A stretch of 64,000 nucleotides of DNA, taken from contig NC_044558.1 in assembly GCF_007565055.1 (NCBI RefSeq), forward strand, positions 77,463,444 to 77,527,443, in the 5' to 3' direction. Under the pieces are notes generated by a model. It had not been told where the DNA came from and ran no database searches. It saw only the letters and a program-made list of their open reading frames with translations. The DNA is from Rhinopithecus roxellana (Eukaryota; Chordata; Mammalia; Primates; Cercopithecidae). Each line of letters starts with the position of its first letter. Position 1 is the first letter of the stretch. Made by a program: the position numbers and the translations under genes. Of this stretch, positions 22,410 to 32,374 are shown in pieces.

Positions 22410-22723
22410 TTTTTTTTTTTTTGAGATGGAGTCTTGCTTCTTGCCCAGGCTGGAGCACAATGAGTGGAGTGCAACAGAGTCTCACTCCGTCACCCAGGCT
22501 TCAGTGCAATGGCACAATCTCGGCTCACTGTAAACTCTGCCTCCTAGGTTCCAGTGATTCTCCTGCTTCAGCCTCCCACGTAGCTGGGATTACAGGTGCA
22601 AGCCACCATGCCTGGCTAATTTTTGTATTTTTAGTAGAGATGGGATTTCATCATGTTGGCCAGGCTGATCTTGAACTCCTGACCTCAGACGATCCACTTG
22701 CCTCAGCCACCCAAAGTGCTAGG
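22410..22723 (-). mobile_element. Alu: Alu with an internal ~48-bp duplication
   Basis: The reverse-complement Alu's 3' region is present twice: 22429-22463 and again 22477-22512, both reading 'gagtct...cccaggct...g.a.caatg'. The head is truncated, ending 'cacccaaagtgctagg'. A short duplication (agcaa) flanks it at 22405 and 22725. Confidence 0.88.
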
Positions 22724-22820
22724 AAGCAAAATTCTTTTTGCCAAATAATATAGCATGATTATGGGAGTGACATCCAGGGGTGGAGGTCACAGGGCCACTT
22801 GAAAGTTCCACCTGCCACAG

Positions 22821-23429
22821 TAGATATGACATGAAGGTTCAGGACCCTGCAGTGCCCTGTAAGATGCTGTAGAAGATTGGGCTTCATTTAGGCACAAAAT
22901 TTAAGGTTCTGAGACTGCTCGGTGTTTCTGAGAAAAAGGTGAGGCCATCCAAGGGGTTCAGGCAGGGGATGAGGTGGCTATATTTGCATTTTGGAAAGCT
23001 CACTGTGGTTGCTGTATGAGTATGACAGGAGGAAGACAAAAGCAGATGCAGAAATTGCTATATTGTTGTTTTAGGCAATCAAAGATTCCTGTAGTCAATC
23101 TAAACAGATCAAGTTTTTATTTTTTCCTCAATCATTTTTGTAAGATATAGGGAAAAACTGGAAACTTTATAAAATGTAGCAATGTAATTTGTAAGTAACA
23201 CATGACAACACAGAATATGAATTCATTTCTATTAGAAGATGAAAAAAAGACAGAGTGGATGCAGGGAGCAGTCAGCATCTGTTCTATGGTCCAAGGGTGA
23301 GATGAGTGAGACTGGTACAAAGATGCTTCAGACCAGGAGGACAATTCTGTTCTTTTTTTGAACCAGGCTCGCTCCCTTTGACCTTGTGACCCAGCTCAAG
23401 CCACTGAGCCCACAGGAGCCCCGATTTGA
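22821..23429. other. Single-copy sequence
   Basis: No repeat confidently recognised; possibly further old repeat before 23000. Confidence 0.4.
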
Positions 23430-25210
23430 CCCATTCAGCAAACATTTATCGAGACTACTTTGTGTCAGACACTGTCCTAGGTCCCGAGGCTGCAGTGGTG
23501 AACACAGCAGAGAGAAGTTCCTCCTCTTGAGGAGCTAGGATTCTTCCAAGGAATGCAGACGAAGAATGAGTGAAGAAACAAAGAGTCTGGCAAGTGGTGA
23601 TGAGTATTAAGAAGAATAAAGCTGGGTAAGGAGACAGCAAGGAATGAGGGTGGCCTTGGGAATGGAAGGGCGGGAGTTCTGTGTGACCAGGCGGCCTGTG
23701 AGCAGAGAGGATGTGAAGAAGTGCCTGCAAGTGGAACAGTGTTGCAAGCAGAGGGGATTACATGCAGAACACCAAGGGTATGTGTATCAGGTTCAAAGGC
23801 TGCCAGTGGGGTCTGCAGAAGAAGGTGAGTCCAGAGAAGCCAACAGGGGCAGGATGCAGGGGGGCTCGTGGTTGCATTAAGGGAATTGCTTTATATTCTG
23901 AGTGTCAGCACTGATGAGTTTTGAGTCAACCAGAATAGAGTCACATGGGAGGCTGTCTGGGGTCACATGAGCTCTAACATGCATTTGAGAAGGCATGCTG
24001 TTCTCTGGCCGCTGTGTGGAGAACAGAGGAAGGAGTGGATGGGAGCAGTTAGGTAAACTGGAGTGCTGAGATAAGCAGGTCACTAAAAGTGTAATAATCC
24101 AGGTGAGCCATGCCGGGGAAGTGAAATGGGATCATGGTGTTGATGAAAAGAGTCAAACTCTGTAAAATATTTTAAGAGATTTATTCTGAGCCAAATATGA
24201 GTGACCATGGTCCCTCATACAGCTCTCAGGAGGTCCCAAGAACATGTACCCAAGGTGGCTGGGGCAAAGCTTGGCTTTATATATTTTAAGGTGGCATAAG
24301 ACATCAATCAAATACATTGGTTTCATTCAGAAAGAGGGGGCAACTCAAATTGGGGGCTTCCAGGCTATAGGTAAATTTAAACATTTTCTGATTAACAATT
24401 GGTTGAGTATGTCTAAAGACCTGGGATTGATAGAAAGGAATGTTCAGGTTAAGATAAAAGACTGGGGAGGCCAAGTTTTATTGTGCAGAGGAAGCTCTCA
24501 GATAGCTGACTTCAGAGCGAGAGCAGGTTATAAAACGTTTCTTATCTTAAAAGGATGCCTGGCTCTTTCTTGACTATCTCCTGGTTCTGAAAAGGCAGGA
24601 TGGAAAACAAAAGGGAAAGGGAATTCTCTGTAGAATGTGGATTTTTTCCCAAGAGACTTTTCAGGGCAATTTCAAGGTATGGCAAGGAAATATATTTTGG
24701 GGTTAACTACTTTGATTTTCTTCCTTGTCTCATAGGTTATGCCAGAGTTGGGTTGGAAAGTAAGTCATGATATATAGGGTTAAATGAAAACCATCTGATG
24801 AGAATTTATGGTTTGTAGGGCATGACTCCCAAGACTCCTTAGATAGGAACTGGGCAAGATAAAAATAATCAGAGCTTAGTCCTCAATAGAGATGGTAAGA
24901 AGTGGCCATGTCCGGGTTCTGGTTGGCATTGGAGGTGGACACCAAAGAATACACTGATAGATCAATGTGAGGGATATAAGAAGAGGGGAATAGAGGAGGA
25001 GTCCATGGTTTTTTACCTAAACAATAGGCAGAGTGCAGATGCATTTGCTGGGATGGAGAAGTCTGGGGAGAAAGAGGTTGTGGGGTGGAGAGCAAAGGCT
25101 TCGGCTCGGGACAAGTTGTATTTGAGATGTTTGTTAGACAGCTCCATAGAGAAGGTCAATAAGTGGTTAGAAAGATAAGTTTGGAACTCAAGGAAGATGT
25201 CTGGGCTGGA
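23430..25210 (-). mobile_element. L2: Long LINE-2 (L2) fragment split by an LTR
   Basis: Starts with the L2 3' end in reverse: 'ttcagcaaacatttatcgag' (23433), 'gtggtgaacacagcagagag' (23496). It continues as L2 non-coding and ORF2-flanking text to about 24110 ('taataatccaggtgagccat'). It resumes after the LTR from 24886 ('gatggtaagaagtggccatg') through 'ttgtatttgagatgtttgtt' (25108). All fragments are collinear and in one orientation, so this is one ancient L2. Confidence 0.78.
24137..24885 (-). mobile_element. ERV LTR inserted in L2
   Basis: About 750 bases of reverse-oriented LTR. The 3' region has 'agatttattctgagccaaat' (24177), 'tctcaggaggtcccaagaac' (24223) and 'cttggctttatatattttaa' (24270). 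The 5' end is near 'cttagtcctca' (24875). It interrupts L2 at a point where both flanks remain collinear. The U5/R region resembles that of the LTR at 46634-47064. Family not named; the left edge is uncertain by a few bases. Confidence 0.72.
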
Positions 25211-25539
25211 GCGTTCAGATGTGTTTTCAGTTCCTGATCATTATGTATCACAGTCAACTGTTTCTGCAAGGCTCAGTCCCATCTTCCCTCCAGTCCTCTG
25301 TGCCAGAAGCTTGAAAGGTGGTTTAGTGGAGTGGGGGCGTCATGACAATTGCAGCTCTCAGAGCCCTGATTCCGGATTGGGGCTGAGCCTGGTAACTTCC
25401 ATTCACTCCATCCTATAAGTCATTACAGAGTCTGTTTTATACATACTCACAGGGCTTATAATTCCCCTTTATGGCCAAGCACAGTTTCAATTAAATAAAA
25501 ATAATACATTTATTTACTTCTCATCTTCTCTGAGAAACT
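25211..25539. other. Single-copy sequence
   Basis: Nothing recognised. Confidence 0.4.
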
Positions 25540-25620
25540 GTAATGTCCTTGAAGATGGGGATAGTGCCTGTGACAGTAGCCCCAGCACCTGACATATTGT
25601 CTTGAGTAGAATAATTTAGG
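25540..25620 (+). repeat. L2: L2 3' end
   Basis: 'gtaatgtccttgaagatggg' followed by 'agccccagcacctgacatat' matches the 3' terminal segment of L2 in sense orientation. Confidence 0.6.
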
Positions 25621-26095
25621 AATGTTTGGGTTGCAAGCAACAGAAATCCAACTCAAGCTTAACAATACCACCCATGTGAGCTGAGAAATCAGGGGTAGGG
25701 TGGGTTTTAGGTAGGACTGGATTCAGGCTCAAACCCTAGTATTGGGACTTCATTTGCTTCCAGATTTTCCTTCCTCCTTCTTTCTACTGGCTTCAGTCTC
25801 AATATTCTTGTGGCTACAGGCAGGCAGGACAAACTCCAGCCCTTATTCATCATCCCAGAAGTTCAAGAAAAGGTCTCACTGGGTCTCAGTGGCCTAATTC
25901 GGTCATGTTCCTCTCCCTGAATGTTTCATCATGGAAGAGAATAGCCATGCCCTTGCCGAGTTAGGGCTGGGTCACATGGCTCTTTCCTGGGATCAGGAGG
26001 AGGTGGGGATTCCCCAGTGGAAATTGAGGTGTTTTTCTGAAAGTAAGGTAAAGGATACCAGGCAGTAAAAACAATGGTTGCACAGAGGTTAAATG
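25621..26095. repeat. Ancient interspersed repeat, family not assigned
   Basis: The opening 'gggttgcaagcaacagaaat' (25628) followed by 'ccaactcaagctt' is the start of a common mammalian repeat of about 500 bases. Later blocks ('gctgggtcacatggctcttt' at 25969) agree in order. I do not recall the family name with certainty. Confidence 0.5.
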
Positions 26096-26119
26096 GGAAA
26101 TATTGGTTATGCAGATGAG

Positions 26120-26580
26120 TCATCTCAAAGGATAATCTGATATGATTCCCAAGACCCCTAGAGCTTAGAAAGTCTAAATAACTGGCCGGGCGCGGTACCT
26201 CATGCCTGCAATTCCAGCACTTTGGGAGGCCGAGGAGAGCAGATCACAAGGTCAGGAGATCAAGACCATCCTGGCCAACATGGTGAAACCCCATCTCTAC
26301 TAAAATACAAATAATTAGCTGGGCATGATGGCATATGCCTGTAGTACCAGCTACTTGGGAGGCTGAGGCAGGGGAATCACTTGAACCTGGGAAGCAGAGA
26401 TTGCAGTGAGCTGAGATGCACTACAGCCTGGAGACAGAGCGAGACTCCATCTCAAAAAAAAAAAAAAAAAAAAAAAGAAGAAGAAAGTCTAAATAACCTG
26501 TCTAGGGTCACATGGGAAATGGGTGGTAGATGTGGGTTTAAACCAAATTTCTCCAATCCACCAGCAATACAGTGCTCCCA
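26120..26580 (-). repeat. MIR: MIR split by an Alu
   Basis: The right-hand part 'aataacctgtctagggtcac' (26492) and 'gtgggtttaaaccaaatttc' (26532) matches reverse MIR. The Alu at 26184 inserted within it, and the sequence left of the Alu (26120-26182) is compatible with the rest of the element. Confidence 0.58.
26184..26481 (+). mobile_element. Alu: Alu with 16-bp target-site duplication
   Basis: Head 'ggccgggcgcggtacctcat', poly-A from 26454. A perfect 16-bp duplication (agaaagtctaaataac) lies at 26167-26182 and 26482-26497. The right arm has lost about 10 bases ('gagatgcactacagcctgg'). Confidence 0.96.
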
Positions 26581-26689
26581 CCCCCGTCCTCTGAGGCCCT
26601 TCCTTTTACCTTCACATAACACGCAGGGTCTCTGGCCCTGACTTCTCTAGCATGAAGGGGCTACACAGTGCCTAAGGTACTGTTGGTGA

Positions 26690-27065
26690 AGTGAATTAAA
26701 GCAAAGACCTGGCCTGACAAGCCAGTCAGGGCTCAGACAACTCCTTAGTTTTGCTTGATTTGCAAACATAAGTAGAACTTAACTTGAGCTATTTCTCAAG
26801 TTAAACCCCTATACCAAAGAAAAACAGAATTAAGTTCAATCAGAAGCAGCCAATAAGCTCAGATAACTGGGGACTCTCCACTGGGATAAACCAACTAAAG
26901 GCGACGGGATAACTGTAACCAACCCAACATTGTATTTGCTTTACTTCTGTATTTGTTCTGTAAAAGGCTAACCTTTGCGTTTTCTCGGTGGTGCTTCCAG
27001 ACCACTTCTCAAACACTGTTTGCTCAAATACAGTCATTACATTTGTATTGTGTCTCGATTCATTT
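26690..27065 (+). repeat. Probable LTR fragment, family not assigned
   Basis: The text 'tcagaagcagccaataagct' (26840), 'taactgtaaccaacccaaca' (26910) and 'gtgcttccagaccacttctc' (26991) is typical of an ERV LTR 3' region. No terminal repeats or target-site duplication could be fixed. Confidence 0.45.
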
Positions 27066-27167
27066 TTTTAACATTATCCAGCAATCATTTTAACGGTTTC
27101 TGTCTTTTTTTGTCTTGTCTCTCTAGTTGAATAGTAAGATCAAGAGAAACATAAAGAGAGGAAAGAG

Positions 27168-27479
27168 GTTAGGTGCGGTGGCCGACGCCTGTAATCCCAG
27201 CACCTTCGGAGTCCGAGGTGGGCGGATCAAGAGGTCAGGAGATCGAGACCATCCTGGCTAACACAGTGAAACCCCGTCTCTACTAAAAAAATACAAAAAA
27301 ATAAAAAATTAGCCGGGCATGGTGGTGGGCACCTCTAGTCCCAGCTACTCGGGAGGCTGAGGCAGGAGAATGGCTGAACCCAGGAGGTGGAGCTTGCAGT
27401 GAGCTGAGATGGCACCACTGCACTCCAGCCTGGGCCACAGCAAGACTCTATCTTAAAAAAAATAAAAAAAAAAAAAAAA
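27168..27479 (+). mobile_element. AluY: AluY-like element with 11-bp TSD
   Basis: It carries 'gagatcgagaccatcctggc' and 'ggagcttgcagtgagctgag', young-Alu features. The flanking duplication agaggaaagag sits at 27157-27167 and 27480-27490. Confidence 0.94.
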
Positions 27480-27490
27480 AGAGGAAAGAG

Positions 27491-27560
27491 AGAGAAAGAC
27501 ATACACAGACATTCATGTACGTGTGTGCGCACGCGCACACACACATACACACAGAACAGA
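27491..27560. repeat. CA/TG tract with CpG-bearing near-palindrome
   Basis: The core at about 27521-27545 alternates purine and pyrimidine (gtgtgtgcgcacgcgcacac) and is nearly self-complementary. It includes three CpG steps, which favour the left-handed Z form. Confidence 0.9.
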
Positions 27561-28919
27561 AAAATTTTGCTACCCATTTGCTACAGCAGGAGATTCTTCT
27601 GACAGGATTTGTAGAACTTATCAAGTGCCAAGTTTAAGCCTCATCCAGCCACCCACCCAAGTTTGGTTGCTTAAGGTTTGCTGATTGAATATATAATGGC
27701 ATTTTATATAATTGTTTACTTTTTTCTCATCTTTTTCCTGTCTTTTTTTTTCCCTATCTTAAGCTTATGTATATTTGTACGTATCTTACTATGCAGCTTA
27801 AGGAAAAACAAATGAGAACACATTAGGTTCTATCAGCATAGTCAATAAACAAATAGGTGAATGAATTGAATGAGCGGCTGTTGGATAGCGACCTCATGAT
27901 CACGGGCAATCTATCTCGACGAGAGAAATTTCTCGGTGCATTTGGATGTCCTCTGTTAATATGTAATTGGTCATTTACTGATTTCCTCCAGTTATGAAGA
28001 TATCATGCTGTAATATGCTCTTCGCTCCACAGATCCTTTTGCTGACTTCTACGCTATGGATTTACGTTGTTTCCATGAGACGATACAGAGTAGGAAAAAT
28101 GGTCAGCACCATTCCCCTTGATGGGATGAGGGGCAGCTGGGGAGGAAAGCACTTTGCAGCTGCCCCGTAAAGAGGCTGATCCAAGAAGCCCCTTCCCAGC
28201 CTCATGAACAAGCCACAGCCCCTGCTCCTGAGCTGAAGCCCTGTCCGGCTGCCTCTGCAGAGTCACTGGACTCAATTCCACTCAAGTTCTTGGATTCCCT
28301 GTTTACATTAGAACAGGTGTCTGAGTTCCTGCCCTTTGGGAGACAGACCTGGACCTCCCAAGGGCATGACGAGGACAGGCAGGCTTCTGGGTGCTCTGCT
28401 TCCAAATGAGCACTTCTGTGTGTCTGCACGTGCCACGTCCTGCAGTTCACCTGCGCAGGTAAAGAAAGACGCTACTGAGAAAAGCCTCCTGTACTTGTAA
28501 GTAAGCTATTTTATGTTTTCTGCAATGTACTGGAAGCATACTCATCATCAGCCATAGCTGTGCATAGACTGTAGATACGAAACAACAACAAGAGCTATAG
28601 CCATTGGCAAAATGCTTCCTATTTAAGGTGCTTCATTGGTTGAGATTCTGTTCCTCTAGTTACAGTCATTCAGGGGCCACCCTCACAGCTTTGCCTCTGT
28701 GGGTTCCAGCCGCTCTATCATTTAGTAGATTTTATTTAATTGACTTGTCTTCTTTAATTAAACATTTACTCTTGGTTTGTCCTCAGCCAAAATATCCATG
28801 AAATGATGCATTTCATGTGCTAATTCAACTTTCCCCTAGCGTGCGATTAGAATATAGCTAACTATTAAAATAAAAAAAAAGCTTAAAAGCAAATAGAACA
28901 AGCTATAAGCAGTCATAGA
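27561..28919. other. Single-copy sequence, candidate conserved element near 27870-28100
   Basis: No SINE, LINE or LTR is recognised, except that 27835-27875 loosely resembles an L2 3' tail. Between 27870 and 28100 several CpGs survive and a perfect 12-bp palindrome (gagaaatttctc) sits at 27923-27934. A 46-codon open stretch (27862-28001) has no recognisable product. A second AT-rich segment at 28720-28830 is rich in TAAT and ATTA words and contains the near-palindrome atgaaatgatgcatttcat. Confidence 0.45.
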
Positions 28920-28973
28920 AACTTGGTGGTAGATACATGGATGTAGAACTTGGTGGTAGATACACGGATGTTC
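28920..28973. repeat. 27-bp direct tandem duplication
   Basis: The unit aacttggtggtagatacatg plus gatgtag (28920-28946) is followed immediately by a second copy (28947-28972) with one clear difference (catgg to cacgg). Confidence 0.9.
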
Positions 28974-30107
28974 ATGCTACAATTATTTCAACTCTTCTTT
29001 TTTTAATATTCACAATCAAGTGATGGAAAATAAAAAGCAAATGCTTATTCATGCTCCCTAAAATCATCTCTCCTCTCCCAGTGCTATGCACACCATGCTT
29101 TGACAATCTGATAACTCTTTGACCTTCATACTTTTTTCCATATCCAGGTAGAATTTGTGCTTTTACTGGCTTTATGTGGTCCTTAAATTACTGCATGGTC
29201 TAAACTTGAATGAATATGCAGGGTTCGTGTTTTCAAGCACATTTCTGGTTCTTCTGGGCCTTAGGGTTTCCATCTGCCTGGAGAGAACAAGAAACTGACC
29301 TGGCCTCCCTGCCTCCCTGCCCTGCAAAGAGGCTGGTGTTAGAAGCTGATCTGATCAGGTAGGGTGCAGGTGTCCTGCATGCATCAGGCAGAGAAGGAAG
29401 GTGTAGCCTTTTCCAGCACAGGTGCTGAGAGTGGACAGGCCCTAGGCCCTGGCTATGGAGGGCACCAGGATCGTTCACTCTCCTGTCTGAGTTCCCTTCT
29501 GACCATTTCCAGGGGAACTGGGACCCCTCACACAGTAACTGCTGCCATAACCAATTTGAAGCAGGTTCTCCCACATGTGCCTCAGCGGCACAGGCCCTTT
29601 GGGAGCTGGGACAGGTTGTTCTGCGCATTGGCCCAGAAGCGCATAATCTGTGGAGGCAGTGGAGGACTTACTCATAGAGAAATCGGGCAGGAAGGACCCT
29701 CAGCAGGCCTTCCTGTGTCTCGTCCCATCCCCGTCTCCTTTCTGCATTTTGTTGATCCTTTCACTCCAAACACCTTTCTTTTAGGACCCTCTGAGGGTCC
29801 CCCCTGGAGCCTGGCTGAGCTGAGCTAAACTGTTCACAATCCCGGAAGTAACCCTCCCCCGACTTAGGGGATAAGAGAGATTCTGTTTCTCTGGAACGTC
29901 CTGACTGACATGAAACTCATTACAGCATCTGCCTCAGTCCCTCCTTCATGCATTCTTTCTTTTTCGTGTCATGCTAACCATAGCACTGCCATCCCCATTT
30001 TCGCATTATAAAAATAGAGGCTTGGCGTATCAGTTGTTTCTCAAGAAAAAAATTCAGGTGAGAGGCAGAGTCAGACGTGAGTACAGAAAAGTCTCGTTCT
30101 GAAGCCT
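28974..30107. other. Single-copy sequence
   Basis: No repeat confidently recognised. Overlapping ORFs on both strands at 29233-29828 (up to 154 codons) have no domain. The block 'gattctgtttctctggaacg' (29880) followed by 'tcctgactgacatg' resembles an LTR end but is isolated. Confidence 0.4.
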
Positions 30108-30116
30108 ACCCTCTTC

Positions 30117-30443
30117 TTTAATTTAATTTAATGTAATTTATTTATTCGTTTATTTTTTTGAGACAGAGTTTCATTCTGTTGCCCAGGCTGGAATGCAGTG
30201 ATGCCATCTCGGCTCACTGCAACCTCCACCTCCCATGTTCAAGTGATTCTCCTGCCTCAGCCTCCCTAGTAGCTGGGATGACAGGCACCCACCACTATGC
30301 CCAGCTGATTGTTTTTGTATTTTTAGGAAAGACGGGGTTTCACTATGTTGGCCAGGCTGATCTCGAACTCCTGACCTCATGATCTGCCCGCCTCGGCCTC
30401 CCAGAGTGCTGGAATCACAGGCTGAGCCGCCGCGCCCGGCCCC
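30117..30443 (-). mobile_element. Alu: Alu with (TTTAA)n-type tail
   Basis: Reverse-complement Alu with an evolved tail of TTTAA/TTTAT words (30117-30157). The flanking duplication accctcttc is at 30108-30116 and 30444-30452. Confidence 0.93.
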
Positions 30444-30750
30444 ACCCTCTTCATTTTGTAGCTTTTTGTTTTGTTTCGCATTTTAATGAACACGCGTCTC
30501 ACCTTTTTAATAAGCTGAATTGTCGTAAATAGAATACTGCCTCAAGAACTGCAAAAACTGTTTTTCAATATTAACTTCCAAGATTTCTTTTTATTTTGCA
30601 AAATAAATATTAATGTATCTGTAAACCTGACATGATTTACAAAGAAGTGCCTCTCGGCTTTTAAAACTTTGCTGGCTTTGAATTGTTCTATTGGAGGTCG
30701 AAAACTTTAATTCAGAAAAACACACATATACTGCATTCCTGCCTCTCAAA

Positions 30751-31125
30751 AAAAAGTTTTTTTTTTAAACAGAGTCTCGCTCTGTCGCCCAGGCTGGAGT
30801 GCAATGGCGCCATCTCAGCTCACTGCAACCTCCACCTCCTGGGTTCAAGCAATTCTCCTGCTTTAGTCTCCCGAGTAGCTGGGATTACAGGCACACACCA
30901 CCTTGCCCAGGTAACTTTTGTATTTTTAGTAGAGACGGGGTTTCTACTAAACCCCATCAGGATGGTCTCAAACTCCTTTCCTTAAGTGATCCACCCACTT
31001 GATGGTCAGGATGGTCTCAAACCCAGGATGGTCAGAATGGTCTCAAACTCCTGTCCTCAAGTGATCCACCCACCTCGGCCTCTCAAAGTGCTGGGATTAC
31101 AGACATGAACCACCACACCCAGCTG
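30751..31125 (-). mobile_element. Alu: Alu enlarged by internal duplications
   Basis: A 12-bp target-site duplication (ctgcctctcaaa at 30739-30750 and 31126-31137) encloses 375 bases instead of about 300. The excess lies in the left arm. A 'ggtctcaaac' block occurs three times (about 30963, 31013 and 31040) and 'aagtgatccacccac' twice. Next to them the usual 'ggggtttcaccatg' is replaced by ggggtttctactaaacccc (30937-30955), a 7-bp stem with a 5-base loop. Confidence 0.92.
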
Positions 31126-31137
31126 CTGCCTCTCAAA

Positions 31138-31550
31138 TTTTGATGAAAAATATCCACCAAAGAAGACTGTAAAAATTTCCCTTTACGTTACTAAATCAAG
31201 ACTCACTTCCGCTACTTCGTAGACCTCATTTCAGAATCTGCACAATGGAGCCCCTGACCAACAGTCACCCTCTTCAGATCATGCTTCTCTTCAACGTCAG
31301 TGCAAAAACCTTAAAACAACTTTCTGAAAGAACTCGGTGAGATTTCGTTCATCAGGGAAGCAGAAGATTCTCTGGTAAAGTGTTGAGATGTGATTCATCC
31401 CCATACTGTTTAAGGCCTACGTGCCTGTTGGGTTTGTTACCCATCCATGGTTTTTGTAAGAAAAATAACACAACTAGGAGGAAAATGTTGCACATCTTTC
31501 TTCCAACGTGAAGATTCCCTGATCAACCAGTGGCAACTCCATGGTAGAAT
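31138..31550. other. Single-copy sequence
   Basis: Nothing recognised. Confidence 0.45.
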
Positions 31551-31561
31551 AAGAAATGAGG

Positions 31562-31834
31562 GGCTGGGCGCGGTGGCTCAAGCCTGTAATCCCAGCACTT
31601 TGGGAGGCCGAGGCAGGCGGATCACAAGGTCAGGAGATCGAGACCATCCTGGCTAACACGGTGAAACCCCGTCTCTACTAAAAAATACAAAAAACTAGCC
31701 GGGCGAGGTGGCGGGTGCCTGTAGTCCCAGCTACTCGGGAGGTTGAGGCAGGAGAGTGGCGTGAACCCGGGAGGCGGAGCTTGCAGTGAGCTGAGATCGC
31801 GCCGCAAGGGGTGGGCTGGTAACAAGAAGAAAGG
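31562..31834 (+). mobile_element. AluY: AluY lacking the normal 3' end and A-tail
   Basis: A little-diverged AluY with many CpGs intact runs from 'ggctgggcgcggtggctcaa' to 'tgagctgagatcgcgccg' at about 31804. It then stops about 50 bases before the expected end, with no poly-A. The next ~30 bases are purine-rich non-Alu sequence (gcaaggggtgggctggtaac onward). A short repeat, aagaaatg, occurs left (31551-31558) and right (31835-31842) and may be the target-site duplication. Confidence 0.85.
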
Positions 31835-31884
31835 AAGAAATGTGTGGTGAGAAGATCCAGTGACATCCTTGGCATCTTCTGTTC

Positions 31885-31960
31885 CCAGCTCTGTGACCCT
31901 GTGCCTGTGCTCTACTCCTCAAAGCCTCAGTTTCCCCATTTGCCAATGGACGGCCACACC
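31885..31960 (+). repeat. MIR: MIR core fragment
   Basis: 'agctctgtgaccctgtgcct' followed by 'aagcctcagtttccccattt' is the MIR core in sense orientation. Confidence 0.6.
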
Positions 31961-32369
31961 ACACAGGTCCACAGGCTCCTTTTGGAAGAGAGCAACATAA
32001 GGGAATGGAACCGCCTTGTCAAACCCTATAGCATGATGAAAGTGAGGGCTGGTGCTGGTGTGATGCTTCCTCCTCTAAGCCCAGGAGGGTGAGCAGGGCA
32101 GTTGCCATGGCAGCCAATGCTGTGGGGCAGAAGCACTGCCTGTGTCATCCGCATGGCTGCCCTGAAGTCAGCAGACTTCATGTTACCTCTAGGAAGTTAT
32201 AATTTCAGTACCAAGTCACTAGATTATGCACTGTAATGAAAAATAATCACATTTATGCACTGTACTTTCAACATCTAGAATATCCACAACATAATGAGGG
32301 ATGTATGTTGTTTAGAAATTACAAATCATTCTCTCGGTACCACGCAGGTATGTTTTTCTTTTTAATAGG
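31961..32369. other. Single-copy sequence
   Basis: Nothing recognised. Confidence 0.45.
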
Positions 32370-32374
32370 GTGAC

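Larger units (their letters stand above)
21866..22820 (-). mobile_element. Degraded MLT1-like LTR, interrupted by (CA)n and an Alu
   Basis: Text of an old MaLR LTR in reverse: 'attagtttcatattgctgca' (21867), 'cagcttaaaacaacaccc' (21951), 'gataatctccctatgtaagg' (22359), resuming right of the Alu with 'gccaaataatatagcatgat' (22740) and ending near 'ccacctgccacag' (22809). A CA repeat has expanded inside its 3' end. Confidence 0.6.

Noticed and set aside
29233..29828. Overlapping 131- and 154-codon frames on opposite strands
   Set aside because: Mutually overlapping frames in GC-moderate DNA without domain, splice sites or codon signal; more likely chance.
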